Assembly (NCBI GenBank): GCA_017311315.1
Contig: CM029671.1
Location: forward strand, 22,690,565-22,754,564
Direction of reading: 5' to 3'
Source: Dendrocalamus latiflorus
Taxonomy: Eukaryota; Streptophyta; Magnoliopsida; Poales; Poaceae
DNA: 64,000 nucleotides
The translations under genes were made by a program, and so were the position numbers. Below are positions 15,001 through 25,200 of this stretch, one piece after another. How positions within the stretch are numbered: the stretch's first letter is position 1; every line of letters starts with the position of its first letter. A model generated the notes under the pieces. The model made no database searches and was not told where the DNA came from. It saw nothing but the letters and a program-made list of their open reading frames with translations.

Positions 15001-18000
15001 CTGAATTTAACAGAAATTATTGCCATAAATCAAAATGTCAGATGATCACCATACAACTGTAACAGATTTCCATGACAAAGCTGTTTGTTGATTCAACATA
15101 AGCGTGGAAAGTGAAAGTACCTGACTCATTCGCCAAGGATCTGACAATAGATTTTTCTGATTTTCTGCAAATGAAGAAAATGGGGAAATTAGAAGGTGGT
15201 CTCTCAGTAGAATCAGCAACTCCAGGTAAGAGAAAAAGTCATATATACCAGAGTCAACTGCTTTTATTTCCCTAAGAGTTGCATCAGGAGACATCAATGG
15301 CTTTATAAAAAATTGTGCAAACCTAAAAATAAGAGACAAGAAGCAAAACAAATCAGATTTTGCAAAACAAGGGCAAAGAAGATAAAAAGAAAGAAAGCAA
15401 TAGAAGGTACCTATCCAAAGCATCATCCAGGCACTCACTGTTCACATCAAAATAAAAGTTTGTGCGTTCGGAGGATGTGAAGGCATTGGTTGAACCACCA
15501 TGCTACAAGAAACACCCATATTACCCAACTAATGAATAATAGAGGAGCCACTTAAGATCGTAATATTATCGTATGAATCTCTAAACAATTATGCCTCCCA
15601 ACAACCATATGGGAGTCCAGGAAGAAGGCTTTTCCTACTAGAATTGTTGATGATTTAAAGGGCACAAGCTCTGCCTGGCAAAATTCCAGTGCAGCATACC
15701 ATGTGGTAGGGAAACCATGATTCAGGCACTGCTGCAACAGCAAATTTTCTCAGTTTACTGATAAACAGGACATGGTGGCCACACATCCCCAAAAAAAAAG
15801 AAACTATTATATTGTGACCAACTGGCACTCCAGAAAAAAAACGAAGGCAGTAGCCAATGTTCAGACATAAACTTGATTAGTTGTCCATATATTGAACTAT
15901 TCTAAAGCACTCTGTTCTGAAGGACTACAAATGTAGAATTAAACAAGTGAAAATTAATTGGCATAACAGGAAGCATCCAAGTACCCCCCAAATGTGGTAT
16001 AAGTGTCAATTCCTTGCCAAGTGATTGAGCATAGATTAGATATTTGCTAGGATTGCACTATTTTAGAGCTCAGCAGCTACCCTTCTGGGCCTCCCAGTTG
16101 TTTTAATCGTTGTCACTAAGTTTCCAAATCAATTCAGCTCAATCCAACAAATTACTACCACAATAATATCAAGATCAGTTACAGAGACCCCATTTTAAAT
16201 GAATAGAAGCAGGAAAAAAAGAAAAATTTTGGCCCTGGATGAATATATACCTCTGCAATGTACTTTGAGTAACTGTCTTCTATAGGATATTTCTCGCTGG
16301 CATAGAAAAGCATATGCTCTGTAAAAGAAGAAGCAGGCATTACTGTGTTAAGGAATCAAACAATACAGAACTACCCACACATTATTAGTTTATTAGTGCA
16401 ATATACATGTCCTGAAACTTTTCAAATGTGATGCTACAATCCGACCCAAGATAAAATAATGCAATGAGGTTTATACAGTGGTTGTTGCCTGTTGGTGCGT
16501 TGAAACTTTTAGAAACTATGAGGATATACAAAACAAGGTAACAAGCCAAAACATAACAGACCAAATTAAACATATACTAAGCTCAGTGATACACAGGAAT
16601 ATTATTGCTTATTTCAACTATTCAAGCAAATATTTACAACTAAGTAGATTTATTTTCCAGTTGGATAATCCTGGCATACTAGATTTTGGCAATCGACTTT
16701 AAGTGTGTCCATATAAGATGACTGGAGCACTAAGGTGTCCAAATGAGCTTTATAATGACATATGTCACCCATTTCAATATGGAAGGAAACTATTGAACCA
16801 AACTAACATTTATTGGCATAAAATTCTTCAATCGCAAATGTTGTTCTTGATATCTCTTTACATTTGATGAACCTCATGAGTTTCAGATAAGTAAGCTATT
16901 TTAAGGTTCATCAAATTTTTACTGCTAATACCCATTCACTAGACTGACTCCTTTGCAGAGTTACAGGGTAAACGTTAGCTGCACCAAGTCATTCCCCAAC
17001 TCATAATCTTTGAGGGTCTGGGTCATTATTACTTATTAGCGAGATGTTCTGATCCACATTCTATCAGGAGATATAAATTTTGAAGTTGAACATTAAGTTG
17101 CACGTGTGAATCAAGTTCTCTCATGGCCATGCTATATTTGTTTTGCTCTTCGAGTTCAAAGATGCTTGGCATGAGGCTAGAACTTTATTCTGAGATGTTT
17201 TGCATATATTGGTACAGACTTGGATGCTTGAGACCAGAGGAATATGGAAAATTCCAAAAAGGCAGAGGCTCAGCTACCAGAAGAAAGAGATGAGTAGCAT
17301 GCTGCTATGGACCTACAGACCGCAGCATCTTTCTGACTTTCTCCTTGCTTTTTTTATGTAATATGGGCTGAGGAGGATATGCACATCAAATTTTAACCTT
17401 CTTTCAACATCAGTGGTTACTACTGAACAACTAGAAGCACATACACCTCAAGCTAGCACGACGTATTATAACAAGCTCCACAACCTAAAAGTAAAACAAA
17501 ATTTTGTAACAAGCTAGAAAAATGTAGTGACAGGCCAAACAGGTCTTAAATTACAACAAGGGAGCATCACGGTAACAGAAAAATCAGGTTATTGGGCCCG
17601 GACTGCACTAAGATTCTCATCACTAGCGTCATGTAAACCGATTACCAACTAAGGAAAGCGACTAACTACAACGGCAATCGCAGTATCTACCATGTCCCCC
17701 AGCTCTAACTAACGCAACAAGTCAGAGCAGAACGCTCACCGAGGAAGTGCGCGAGCCCCTCCAGGCCATCGGGGTCGCAGAAGTACCCCACGGAGACGTT
17801 CATGGACGCCGCCGCCTGTAAACAAATCACAAATTCAAATCGAAACGAAACCCGGCAGCTATCACTGAAACCCCCTACCCATCCCGATCGAAGGAGCGAG
17901 TGAACGGGACCTTGTCGGTGTCGGGGTCGCTGATGAGGAGGCACTCGAGGGAGTTGGGGAGCACCAGGCGGCGGTACCCGCGCTTGTCGTTGCGGGGTTT

Positions 18001-18096
18001 GGTGATCTCCACCTCACCCTTCGCCGCCGCCGGCGGGGGAGCGGCGCCCTCGGCCGGCCCGGCGGGGGCGTCGACCTCGCGCGGCCTCGAATCCAT
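1..18096 (-). CDS. IDE: Insulin-degrading enzyme-like M16 zinc metalloprotease (24 exons, 3' end outside window)
   Basis: Exons 5' to 3': 17911-18096, 17740-17815, 16251-16318, 15411-15502, 15249-15322, 15121-15164, 13831-13882, 12706-12828, 12502-12614, 12223-12385, 10835-10927, 10663-10748, 9432-9518, 7422-7525, 5615-5717, 5426-5521, 5155-5344, 3155-3216, 2544-2648, 1528-1729, 1154-1362, 282-406, 126-177, 1-53. All joins keep phase with GT-AG sites, giving about 852 codons of the roughly 970 usual for plant homologues. The inverted zinc motif HFLEH is at residues 85-89, with the third zinc ligand Glu166 in AVDSENQKN. The distal half supplies LRSVEQLGY (Arg804, Tyr811), matching the substrate-contacting Arg/Tyr of human IDE. 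The family degrades short peptides in a closed chamber; the Arabidopsis relative is peroxisomal, but the C-terminus that would carry a targeting signal is not in view. The start is the first ATG of the conserved N-terminal exon. No disruption was seen. Confidence 0.93.
510..583. repeat. Tandem duplication, 2 x 37 bp
   Basis: Two units share CTAAAATTTAATTGCTAGAA and differ by a single base at TCCGTC/TCCATC. Located in IDE intron 21. Confidence 0.85.
783..826. repeat. Tandem duplication, 2 x 22 bp
   Basis: GTTAATTGTTATTGTGCTTC plus AT is repeated directly, followed by two spaced copies of TACTGTATGTCTTGTTTT (843 and 907). Located in IDE intron 21. Confidence 0.8.
2837..2912. repeat. Partial CCGG-rich MITE end (IDE intron 18)
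   Basis: It starts CAGGGTTCGGTTTCCCGG and runs into GGTTACCAGCCGGTAAAC, the family terminus found four more times to the right. No matching second end or target duplication was found, so it is probably a truncated copy. Confidence 0.5.
3309..3546. mobile_element. CCGG-rich hAT-type MITE 1 (IDE intron 17)
   Basis: The element is 238 bp, with ends CAAGGTTCCAAAA and inverted CAGGGTTCAAAAT. It is filled with palindromic GGTAACCGG/CCGGTTACC modules. The 8-bp target site CTGTGGAG occurs on both sides (3301-3308 and 3547-3554). Confidence 0.8.
3555..4517. mobile_element. CCGG-rich hAT-type element 2, directly abutting MITE 1
   Basis: The element is 963 bp. Its left end CAAGGATCAAAAAACCGG starts immediately after the second CTGTGGAG. 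Its right end, inverted CAGGGTTCGGGATACCGG, is followed by a third CTGTGGAG at 4518-4525. Terminal 100-bp regions are palindromic CCGGTTACCGG modules and the centre is unrelated AT-rich DNA. It belongs to the same family as the neighbouring 238-bp MITE but shares little internal sequence with it. Confidence 0.78.
4627..4881. mobile_element. CCGG-rich hAT-type MITE 3 (IDE intron 17)
   Basis: A 255-bp element in opposite orientation to MITE 1 (3309-3546) and clearly its close relative: the right end, inverted CAAGGTTCCAAAAACCGG, equals MITE 1's left end. Flanks are ATTCAGAC and GTTCAGAC, seven of eight bases identical, consistent with an aged 8-bp target duplication. Confidence 0.72.
6260..7004. 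mobile_element. CCGG-rich hAT-type element 4 (IDE intron 14)
   Basis: The element is 745 bp with exact 8-bp target duplications CATGCATC at 6252-6259 and 7005-7012. Its right end, inverted CAGGGATCAAAAAACCGG, matches the left end of element 2 (3555-4517) inverted. Sub-terminal CCGGTTACCGG palindromes are at both ends and the interior is AT-rich. Confidence 0.8.
7811..8974. mobile_element. 1.16-kb element with about 29-bp TIRs (IDE intron 13)
   Basis: The left end TAGTGCAACCCATCTTTGG at 7811 is mirrored by GTTTGCACTA at 8974; the arms match over about 29 bp. Flanks suggest at most a TA duplication. The interior carries GC-rich nested repeat sequence (about 8080-8480), including a TCTAGGCGGCACCTAGGCG module. 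No transposase was recognised. The superfamily was not assigned. Confidence 0.55.
9831..10385. mobile_element. Stowaway-like MITE with nested insertion (IDE intron 12)
   Basis: The left end TCCCTCCATTCTTTTATAAA and the right end, inverted TTGTTCTTTTATAAATGG, match over about 27 bp, as expected for a Stowaway-like element. A second element, starting near GTTCTTTTCC at 9948 and ending AAAAGAAC near 10178, sits inside and explains the unusual length. Confidence 0.55.
9946..10182. repeat. TTTAAACG-family MITE, copy 1
   Basis: Ends read GTTCTTTTCCACTTATG and, inverted, GTTCTTTTGGGCTGTGG. The interior has CTAACTTTCAAACGG followed by AAGACGGGATC. It is nested in the Stowaway-like element of IDE intron 12. 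Related copies lie at 23168, 25585, 39186 and 45221. Confidence 0.5.
11380..11520. repeat. Repeat family also present in the 29.3-29.9 kb region
   Basis: The stretch with GTGATGAGAAGTTGAGAA and GACGTACAACTACCAACT followed by TTTATAATAATAA is clearly related to 29360-29510. Another member lies at about 29610-29890. Copies share the ordered blocks but are diverged. The element class is not determined. Confidence 0.45.
11524..11698. repeat. Small inverted-repeat element (IDE intron 10)
   Basis: GGAGCACCATG on the left pairs with CATGGTGCTCC on the right, about 150 bp apart, bounded by TA-rich microsatellite (ATATATATA). It is probably a small MITE; the family was not identified. Confidence 0.4.
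12159..12177. repeat. Poly-C run of 19 in IDE intron 10
   Basis: An uninterrupted run of C followed by A8. It sits 46 bp outside the donor side of exon 10, in intron. Such runs are prone to length error in sequencing. Confidence 0.9.
13144..13421. mobile_element. Stowaway MITE (IDE intron 7)
   Basis: It begins CTCCCTCTGTCCCTAAATAA and ends with the inverted CTCCCTCTGTCCCTACAA. These are the classic Stowaway termini of grasses, spaced 278 bp. The expected TA target duplication is not intact. Confidence 0.75.
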
Positions 18097-18300
18097 CGCG
18101 TCACGTCGCGGCCCAGTCGTCGTCGTCGTCGTCGGGGGAGAGTCCGCGCGGCTTCGTGCTCTGCGTGGCTTCGCAAGGAAGTTGGCAGCGATGGGTGCGC
18201 CTCGCCGCTCTTGGATTTAGAGGAGAGTAGTGGGGGCGGTGGATCTGGGGCGCGGATCGGGATTGGCTGGCCACTTGGGGGAAATGGGCTGGGCCGGATG
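18097..18300 (-). promoter_or_regulatory. IDE upstream region with site II-like motifs
   Basis: GC-rich DNA upstream of the IDE ATG. TGGGCT at 18285-18290 and TGGGCC at 18290-18295 form a pair of site II-type elements often found in promoters of housekeeping genes in plants. No TATA box is evident. The assignment is by position and motif only. Confidence 0.3.
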
Positions 18301-21300
18301 AGCCACTGGGGACGTGGCACCGTCCAAGTGCTGCGGTCTCTGCGTGCACAAGGACAGCTTTATGTTCAAAGTTCACGACTTCTTCAAGTCCAGTAAACGA
18401 ATTTTTTTTTTTTTTGCGAGTAGTCCAGTAAACGATTTTGGTTTAGGCAGCTTGGTTTGTCCGTGTTATTACGGGTGGATTTTTTTAGATTTATAGTTTA
18501 GTTTTTTATAGTAACTAAGTGTCTACAGGTCGATTATAATAAACATTGTCACAATTTTATCTATATTAGTTCAAATCGTATGTTAATATCTCTCAGTACT
18601 GCATAAGAAGAGCCGAGAAACTCCATCGCTTGATTTAATATTTCATCACTTACTTTTTACTGAATACTGAGGACGAAGTGTGAACACATCATGGTACATT
18701 TGATACTGAAACTGCAGACGGGGTAAGTACGCATGTTCATGGCATGCTAAGGTCCCAATTTACACCAACCAGGTCAAATAAACTCAGGAGCTACCGACAT
18801 TACGGTCTTTGTCAGGCGGACCTGGACTCCCTATTAGAGTCCATCTCACGTGATTTCGGACGGCTTTTTTGGAAATTTACCGCTCGTTCTTTAGATTTCA
18901 GGAGGTACTTCGGCATTCTAGACCAAAATGTGCAGAACAATCTGAAAGTGGGTTCCTGTCTTCCTGACCATTGCTCATCGACTGAAACTCACGTTGCATC
19001 ACTGCTTCCAAATTTAAGCAAGTTAGGATGTAGTAGATCATCTTTACCAAGAGACCATACACCCTGCGCAAGTGAAAGACGCAGGCGTTAGGGAGGACAT
19101 CGTTTGATTACTTACCTTTACAATTACACCTGATTGGGTTCTGGCTTTCAGTTTTTGAAGACTGAGCAGGTCTTTGATTCTCCGTGGAAGCCTCGACGGT
19201 AAATGGATTCTCTATTTCTGCAGAGATCGACCGCGGATGGCTCTGGGCGATAGAAGGTCAGGGGAGATGCGAAGCACCTGGCCAATGCATATGGCGGTGG
19301 CGGCGAGGTCTGCAGGAGAAAGGAGAGGGCTGCGGCGGCGCTCCTGCGAGCAACGGCGTGAAGCGCAGTCCTTCTTCCGCCCCCGGACAGGCCGACAAGT
19401 GGGTCCCACGAAACTAAACCCCACATGTTAGTGAGTTAACGCATCTCACCTTTTAGCTATGGGTGAAAAGGGATCATATACAAACGAATAATAGTTCTAT
19501 CACGAATCCAAATACAAATAATGTCAAGTACAGATACAGAGTAAATACTGATCGAAACAAATGCGGTATATTATCGGAACATAAAACCACTTAAACTGTA
19601 ATATGAAAACAAAATATGGCAGAGCTATTATCCGCTTTTATCTGATCTATTTTCACTCATAGATAAGACTATTCTTACCACTAAGAACCATGAACAGATC
19701 AATTCGCTAGTTGACATGCATCATATTTGTATATATATTTCTATCATTTACCCCTTATATTTTTTCGCATTCGATGATCATTATCTATCATTTACATGTT
19801 TTTTATAATTAATTGCCCAAATTGGATTATTTTACATTTTTTATAATTTTTCGCAAAACAGCGCGGTCAAGGCGCATAAATGACAAATCTAGACTACCAG
19901 GTTAGCTCCATATAGATGCACGTGTCGACATGGACATGTAGGACCTGATCGCGACAAAATTGGAGAACCCGAGGGTCAGATCAGAATGATTACATGATAG
20001 GAGGGACCTCATTGCAATTATGCAGAACTCCAAGGGCTAATTCGCAAAGTACCAAATCCCTAATCCTTTTATCCCATCGTGTCGATGTCTACAAGGACCG
20101 AGCCTAGCATTTTTTTCTTCTTCTCCTCCTCCCCCCATCTCCTCCACCTTAGGTAGTTGGCGAGGCCGGGCTAGCTCGCCGGTGCGCCACCACAGCAACC
20201 CCACCAGGTGCCACCATCTCTCCTCCCTCTCCACCGAACCACAACGCACCACCCATCAGTGCTTCCGCATCACAGCGCCGCCGCTCGCTTTGACTAGCAC
20301 TGCCATCGCACAAGCCATCTCCAGTCACCACCTCTCCTCGCCAGCAAGCCACAACACCAACAGGTTATGGTCGTGTTCTTCCTCCTGCTCGCCACCAAGG
20401 TCAAGGTCGGCTCCATGTACATCCCCACTGCCCCGACCGTCGATCCTCTGATTCAAGCCACCCCTATGCCACGCGCGTCCGCGTCATGAGTTTTGCCCTA
20501 CTGCACTGATGCTCAGCATGCCCTTACCCAAGTCGAACAGCCACCGTAGATCACCGCTGCCAAGATCCACCACCACGCCATGGCCGCCGCCGCCGGCCTC
20601 ATTTACGTCTTCCCGGACTAATCCGATGTCTCCAACAGGTGTCCTGTGAGATCATCGTACTTGTGCACTCATCAGCCTAACCCAGAGTGCACTGGAGTTT
20701 GTGGCAGCCAAGTTCTCCTCTTTGTGTTTGTCGCCTCGCGCCTCCTCGTTCTAGCTACTGGCGTCATTCCTGTTCTTGATGCCATCAAAAATGGGTTCTA
20801 TCCTAGGCTGTATCTCCTGGTTAGCTGGATGATGTCTAGAGCTGACTAGCCGATTCCATAGCCGTATTCATCATATGGTGCCATACCATATTCGTATTTG
20901 TTTCCAATAAAAACTAGTCATATTCATTTCTGAGCTGATGCTAGCCAAATTCAAAAAAAGTTCAGATCAGTCAACAAGTATCCGAGTCATTTTCACCCCT
21001 ACCTTTATTGTAATAGCCCAGCTGTTTTATTTCAAATTTTTGGAGTAAAAAAATATTAAATTAAATTTCAACCATAGTGTCGTAGAAAGATTTACGACTA
21101 TCCTGAGAAATCTCTCCCTTATTGATAAGTATACTCGGAGGATATGACGTAATAATTAGAGGATTATTATATCCTCGTCAGATCACTTCTTGTGAATTTG
21201 TGATATGAGGGTTTTAACCTTGAATCCTTAGGTGCTCTAACTTGCTGTGACATATAAGAACCTATCTAAAGCTATCTTGGTTATTCCTAACCCACGAGCA

Positions 21301-22222
21301 AGTCGTATATCAAGTTTGTGAGTTTTGCCTGGTTTTGGTGTAACCTTGCTTCTTTCAAAAAAATGTTGATACTTTAGTCAAGATCCATACGATTATTGGA
21401 TGAATTAGATTTCTGATAACCTTGACAAAGTGTGTGCAAAATTTTAAGCCATTTGGACTTGCATTTTGGAGATAGCACCTTTTTAGGTTTTGGCTCAGGC
21501 TGTTTTCTTTTCTAAAATAGGGGAGAGCGGTCAGACTGCACCCTGTTTGCGGTCAAACCAGAGTTCAATCATACCGGTGCTCCTAGGCGGTCCGACCACT
21601 AGCTGGTCCAGCTCCATAGCGGTCGGACCGGTTACCAGGAGTTGAACTTTGTTTTGCTTTTGCATTTGTGCAAGTTCTTTTTTAGTGAGCTAATATAATC
21701 TTCATAGCTTCTAGTAGCTAGTGAAATGAAGGTTTCGAAATATGATCTAAAAAGGTTAAATTTGAAAGTATCATTCGTCTCCTCTGATTGCCATCTCGGA
21801 TCCTATAGACAAGCAATGCAATTGCATTTCCATACTTCATAGCAGAACACGGTGACAACGATGCCACCTTGCCAATGAAGCAACGGTGGTAAAGTTGCGT
21901 GAAGACCGTGTACCGTGGTGATAAAACACTTACGTGCGACAGTTAACCGGCAGACGATATAGCGAATCATACCAGTGCAACAGTAAAACTACGAGTGCTC
22001 GATTGATAAAATCAAACTGAGATGAATAAACAGCCGAAGCATGAAGTGACAACCGACACAAATCCCCGAATCAAACCAAGATCCACAGACTGACTAGTGT
22101 ATGAAACACAAAGGGCAAGAGAGAAATAAACACATGTCCAGATGCTCCTGCTCATACGGCAACAAACGCAAGCTCACGATTCGCAAGGCGCCATGCATCC
22201 TAACCGACAACGCGCGTCCGGA
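18301..22222. other. Intergenic block without recognised gene
   Basis: No conserved protein was recognised. 18744-19430 holds short overlapping GC-rich ORFs on both strands with no family signature. 19458-21001 is a probable degenerate hAT-like element. 21480-21660 has repeated GGTCGGACCGG/GGTCCGACC motifs that resemble LTR fragments in grasses, but no LTR pair was found. 21750-22222 is the probable 3' flank of the phytocyanin gene. Confidence 0.5.
19458..21001. mobile_element. Degenerate hAT-like element
   Basis: The left end TATGGGTGAAAAGG and the right end, inverted TAGGGGTGAAAATGAC, resemble the termini of the hAT element in the RRF gene. The right sub-terminal region has the same GTATCCGAGTCATTTTCACC layout. 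The middle (20090-20640) is GC-rich and C/T-rich like the cargo block of that element. No convincing 8-bp target-site duplication was found (left flank CTTTTAGC, right flank CCTTTATT), so the insertion is old or the ends are misjudged. No transposase was recognised. Confidence 0.4.
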
Positions 22223-25200
22223 CTACAGGAAATTCAGGCCGGCGGCGGCAACGGAGAGCACGGACACGGCGAGTGTCACGGCCACGGAGCAGCCGATGGT
22301 GCATGCAGCGTTGCTGTGAGGTGACGGCGCGGTGGCTGCGCGACCGGACGAGCCACCGCCGGCGGGCTCGGAGCCGGAGGCGGGGGCTGGAGCCATGGAA
22401 GGGGCAGCAGAGGGGCTGACCGTGGTCACGCGGATGTCGACCTTCTGCCCGATGCCGCAGTGGCCCGGGAAGCCGCACATGAAGTAGTGGTGGCCAGTGG
22501 TGTTGAGGACGATGGAGTCGTTGCCCGTGGACCAGGTGGCGATTGGCTTCTTCGCGTCGCAGTTCTTGTAGTCCGCCTTGCTCACCGCCAGCACGTTGTG
22601 GAACTGCTTGTTGTACATGAACGCTGCGGCAGTTTCAGACAAGGAAATCATCAAGCATAAGTATTGTGAGCTTGGTCGGTAAGAAACCAACAGTTGATCG
22701 ATAAAATCAGCAGTACGTAGGAAGATATCCTGCATGAGCGCGCAGTGAGTTCTCTGAAGAAGCTACGGCAAGATTTGGAACGGCATATAGAACTTTGTAA
22801 AATAGAGTTAAATCTGACATAGACATGAACGTTCATTTGCAGAAGTTATTAAATTGATATGAGCTTGGACATATTGTTAAACTATTAAACTACGCATTTG
22901 GATCATATTAATGTCCTAGTGTCAAGGGTCCCTTGGCAATTATGATGGGCACATACATATAAAATGTCAACATTATCATGGGCAAACTTTTGGTTTTGCA
23001 TTGGTTTGCTGAGGAACAGGATGAACCATCAGGTGCATTTCATATCAGCAAGGATCCTACCATGCCACTCAATCGCAGTCGGCAGATCTGGTACGCCTTT
23101 AAAAATTGCTATAAAAGCTCCACGCTATCCACCTATCTGCATCCATACCAAAGGCTACAATCACACGGGGTGTTTGGCAGGGCACAAGCCGGGCGGCTTT
23201 TGGCAGCCGCTACAGTACCTAACTTTTAAACGGAGTATTTTCTTAAGACGGGGTCTACAAGTTAAACGTAGTACACGTTAAAAGCCCAACATCTGTACTA
23301 GCCAAAATCGCAAGTGAGTATCGATCTCTCTGTAATCTGTACCGTAAACAGGCAAAATTCAAAAATTTCAGCCAAAAGTCATAAGCCGCAGCCAAAAAGA
23401 ACAGACAATGTCTTGACCAATTGTTTAGATGTGATAGACAATATGTCTGAACTCTCCCCAAAATATTTCATTAAAAAATTAATCTTTGTTTAGTTAAAAA
23501 AATTCAGATCAGCTGACATGTAGCTATCATAAAGATATTTAGTCCCCGTTCTTTTTAGCTTTTGCTATGCTTTTGGCTTTTCTTGGCAATCACTATTTAT
23601 TAAACTAATAAGCCGTAATAAAAAAACATACATGAAAAAAAACAGGCTCTCAATCTAAAGGGTTTTGTTAAACATTATCTGGATATTTTCTTCCTAACTA
23701 TCATTCAGATTTAGGACTGTTGGATTAGAGATCCAATGGCCATGAATTCTCCCCCTCCCCCTTAAATTCTCCCCTCTCCTCCTTGAAAAAATCTCCACCT
23801 TCAAAAACAAAGGGTATCTTGATCCCTAATCTAAGGGCTACAAATTTGGATGATAGTTAGAAAGAAAATATTCGGGTGATACCTAGACACTCCCCAATCT
23901 AAAACCACCTAAGAGCTAAACAGGTAAAAACCCAGAACTAGTTTGACTTGAGTGGCAACTCCAATGGAACGAAATATGATCACCATGCCAACTTTACAGC
24001 TCATGGGCCTACCTCAACCTGGCATCCACATTGCAAACATGATACTTTGGCAACTCTTATCTTATTCCATATACAGTGATAACCATAGACCCTCGTTCTG
24101 GATGGGCCATAGCTATATACATCTGTGGTTCTTTGGTTACTCTATGCTAGCTAAAGATGACACACGTGCCGTCATCTTTTCGGCCCACCGAGGGGCACCA
24201 ACCAACAAGAGATTACTCGCGGAAAAGAGCACGAAATGAGTCATATGATGAGAGCGCATGCATCCAACAGGGCCCAGACATTATTTCACAAGTTGCAAAA
24301 AAGGAATTCAGGCAGATTAGGAAGGAGAGGAACAGCATGGTCCCTGACTCACTGGCTAGTTTGGGTTGAAGAAAGGAAGGAGATGATGGTACACGAAGAA
24401 AGCACCCCATTAGTGAATTCTGATGGACAGAACTAGGAACAATCGAAGCATGATATGTATTGATGTGCACCGTATTGGGATCTTGATGTGTGGAAAAAGT
24501 TTGCCTAGTGGAGAGACTGTACTAGACTAAACCTTTTTCATTTTAATTTAACGTGGGGATAAATAGAAACTATTAGACTTTCCGCAGTGCCATCCAGTAA
24601 GGGGTCTTTGCAGCAAACAATCAACGAGCCAGCATCAACAGTGGCCTTGCCCAAGGAGGCAGTCGCACCAGAGGAGAAGAAGCTGGACCGGTACTTGACG
24701 CCCTTCTTTTCAGCTTATATATAACTTATACCTCTCTAAACAAATAAATAGAATGATTTTTTCGTTATTTTTTTAAAACGGCTTATCAGCATTCGGTTCA
24801 TTTGCACAACGTTCTCGCTAAAACTAAAAACTATCCGTCACAACCTAAAATAACTCACTTGTTACAGACATACTGAGCTTATTTAGGCAGGAAAAGAGCT
24901 TCCAAGATTTAAAGGTGCATGATTCATTTGTGGCAATTCTAACGTGGGGGTGCTGTTTCAAAAGCATGTGAAGGCACAGCTAATCAAAGCGTGTCATTCT
25001 TATGTTGGCATTAAAAGTGACGTGGACAAAGTGTCAAAGTGCCGCAAAAATGCAGCTACGGGAGAATTGATGTAGGAAAGAAGAATCATAGTACTGCTGC
25101 ACTATTGCTTTGCGAAATTGCTTTAGAATGAATTGCATGTTTGATGAAATAGTATTTTTTTTATGTGTATCACGTGTAGCACTTTATTTTGCTCCATAGC

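Noticed and set aside
17705..17815. IDE active site apparently read as HFLGER, suggesting loss of the catalytic Glu-His
   Set aside because: The reading runs into the intron. The GT donor follows HFL-G, and exon 3 (16251-16318) supplies AG-CAT-ATG, restoring HFLEHM.
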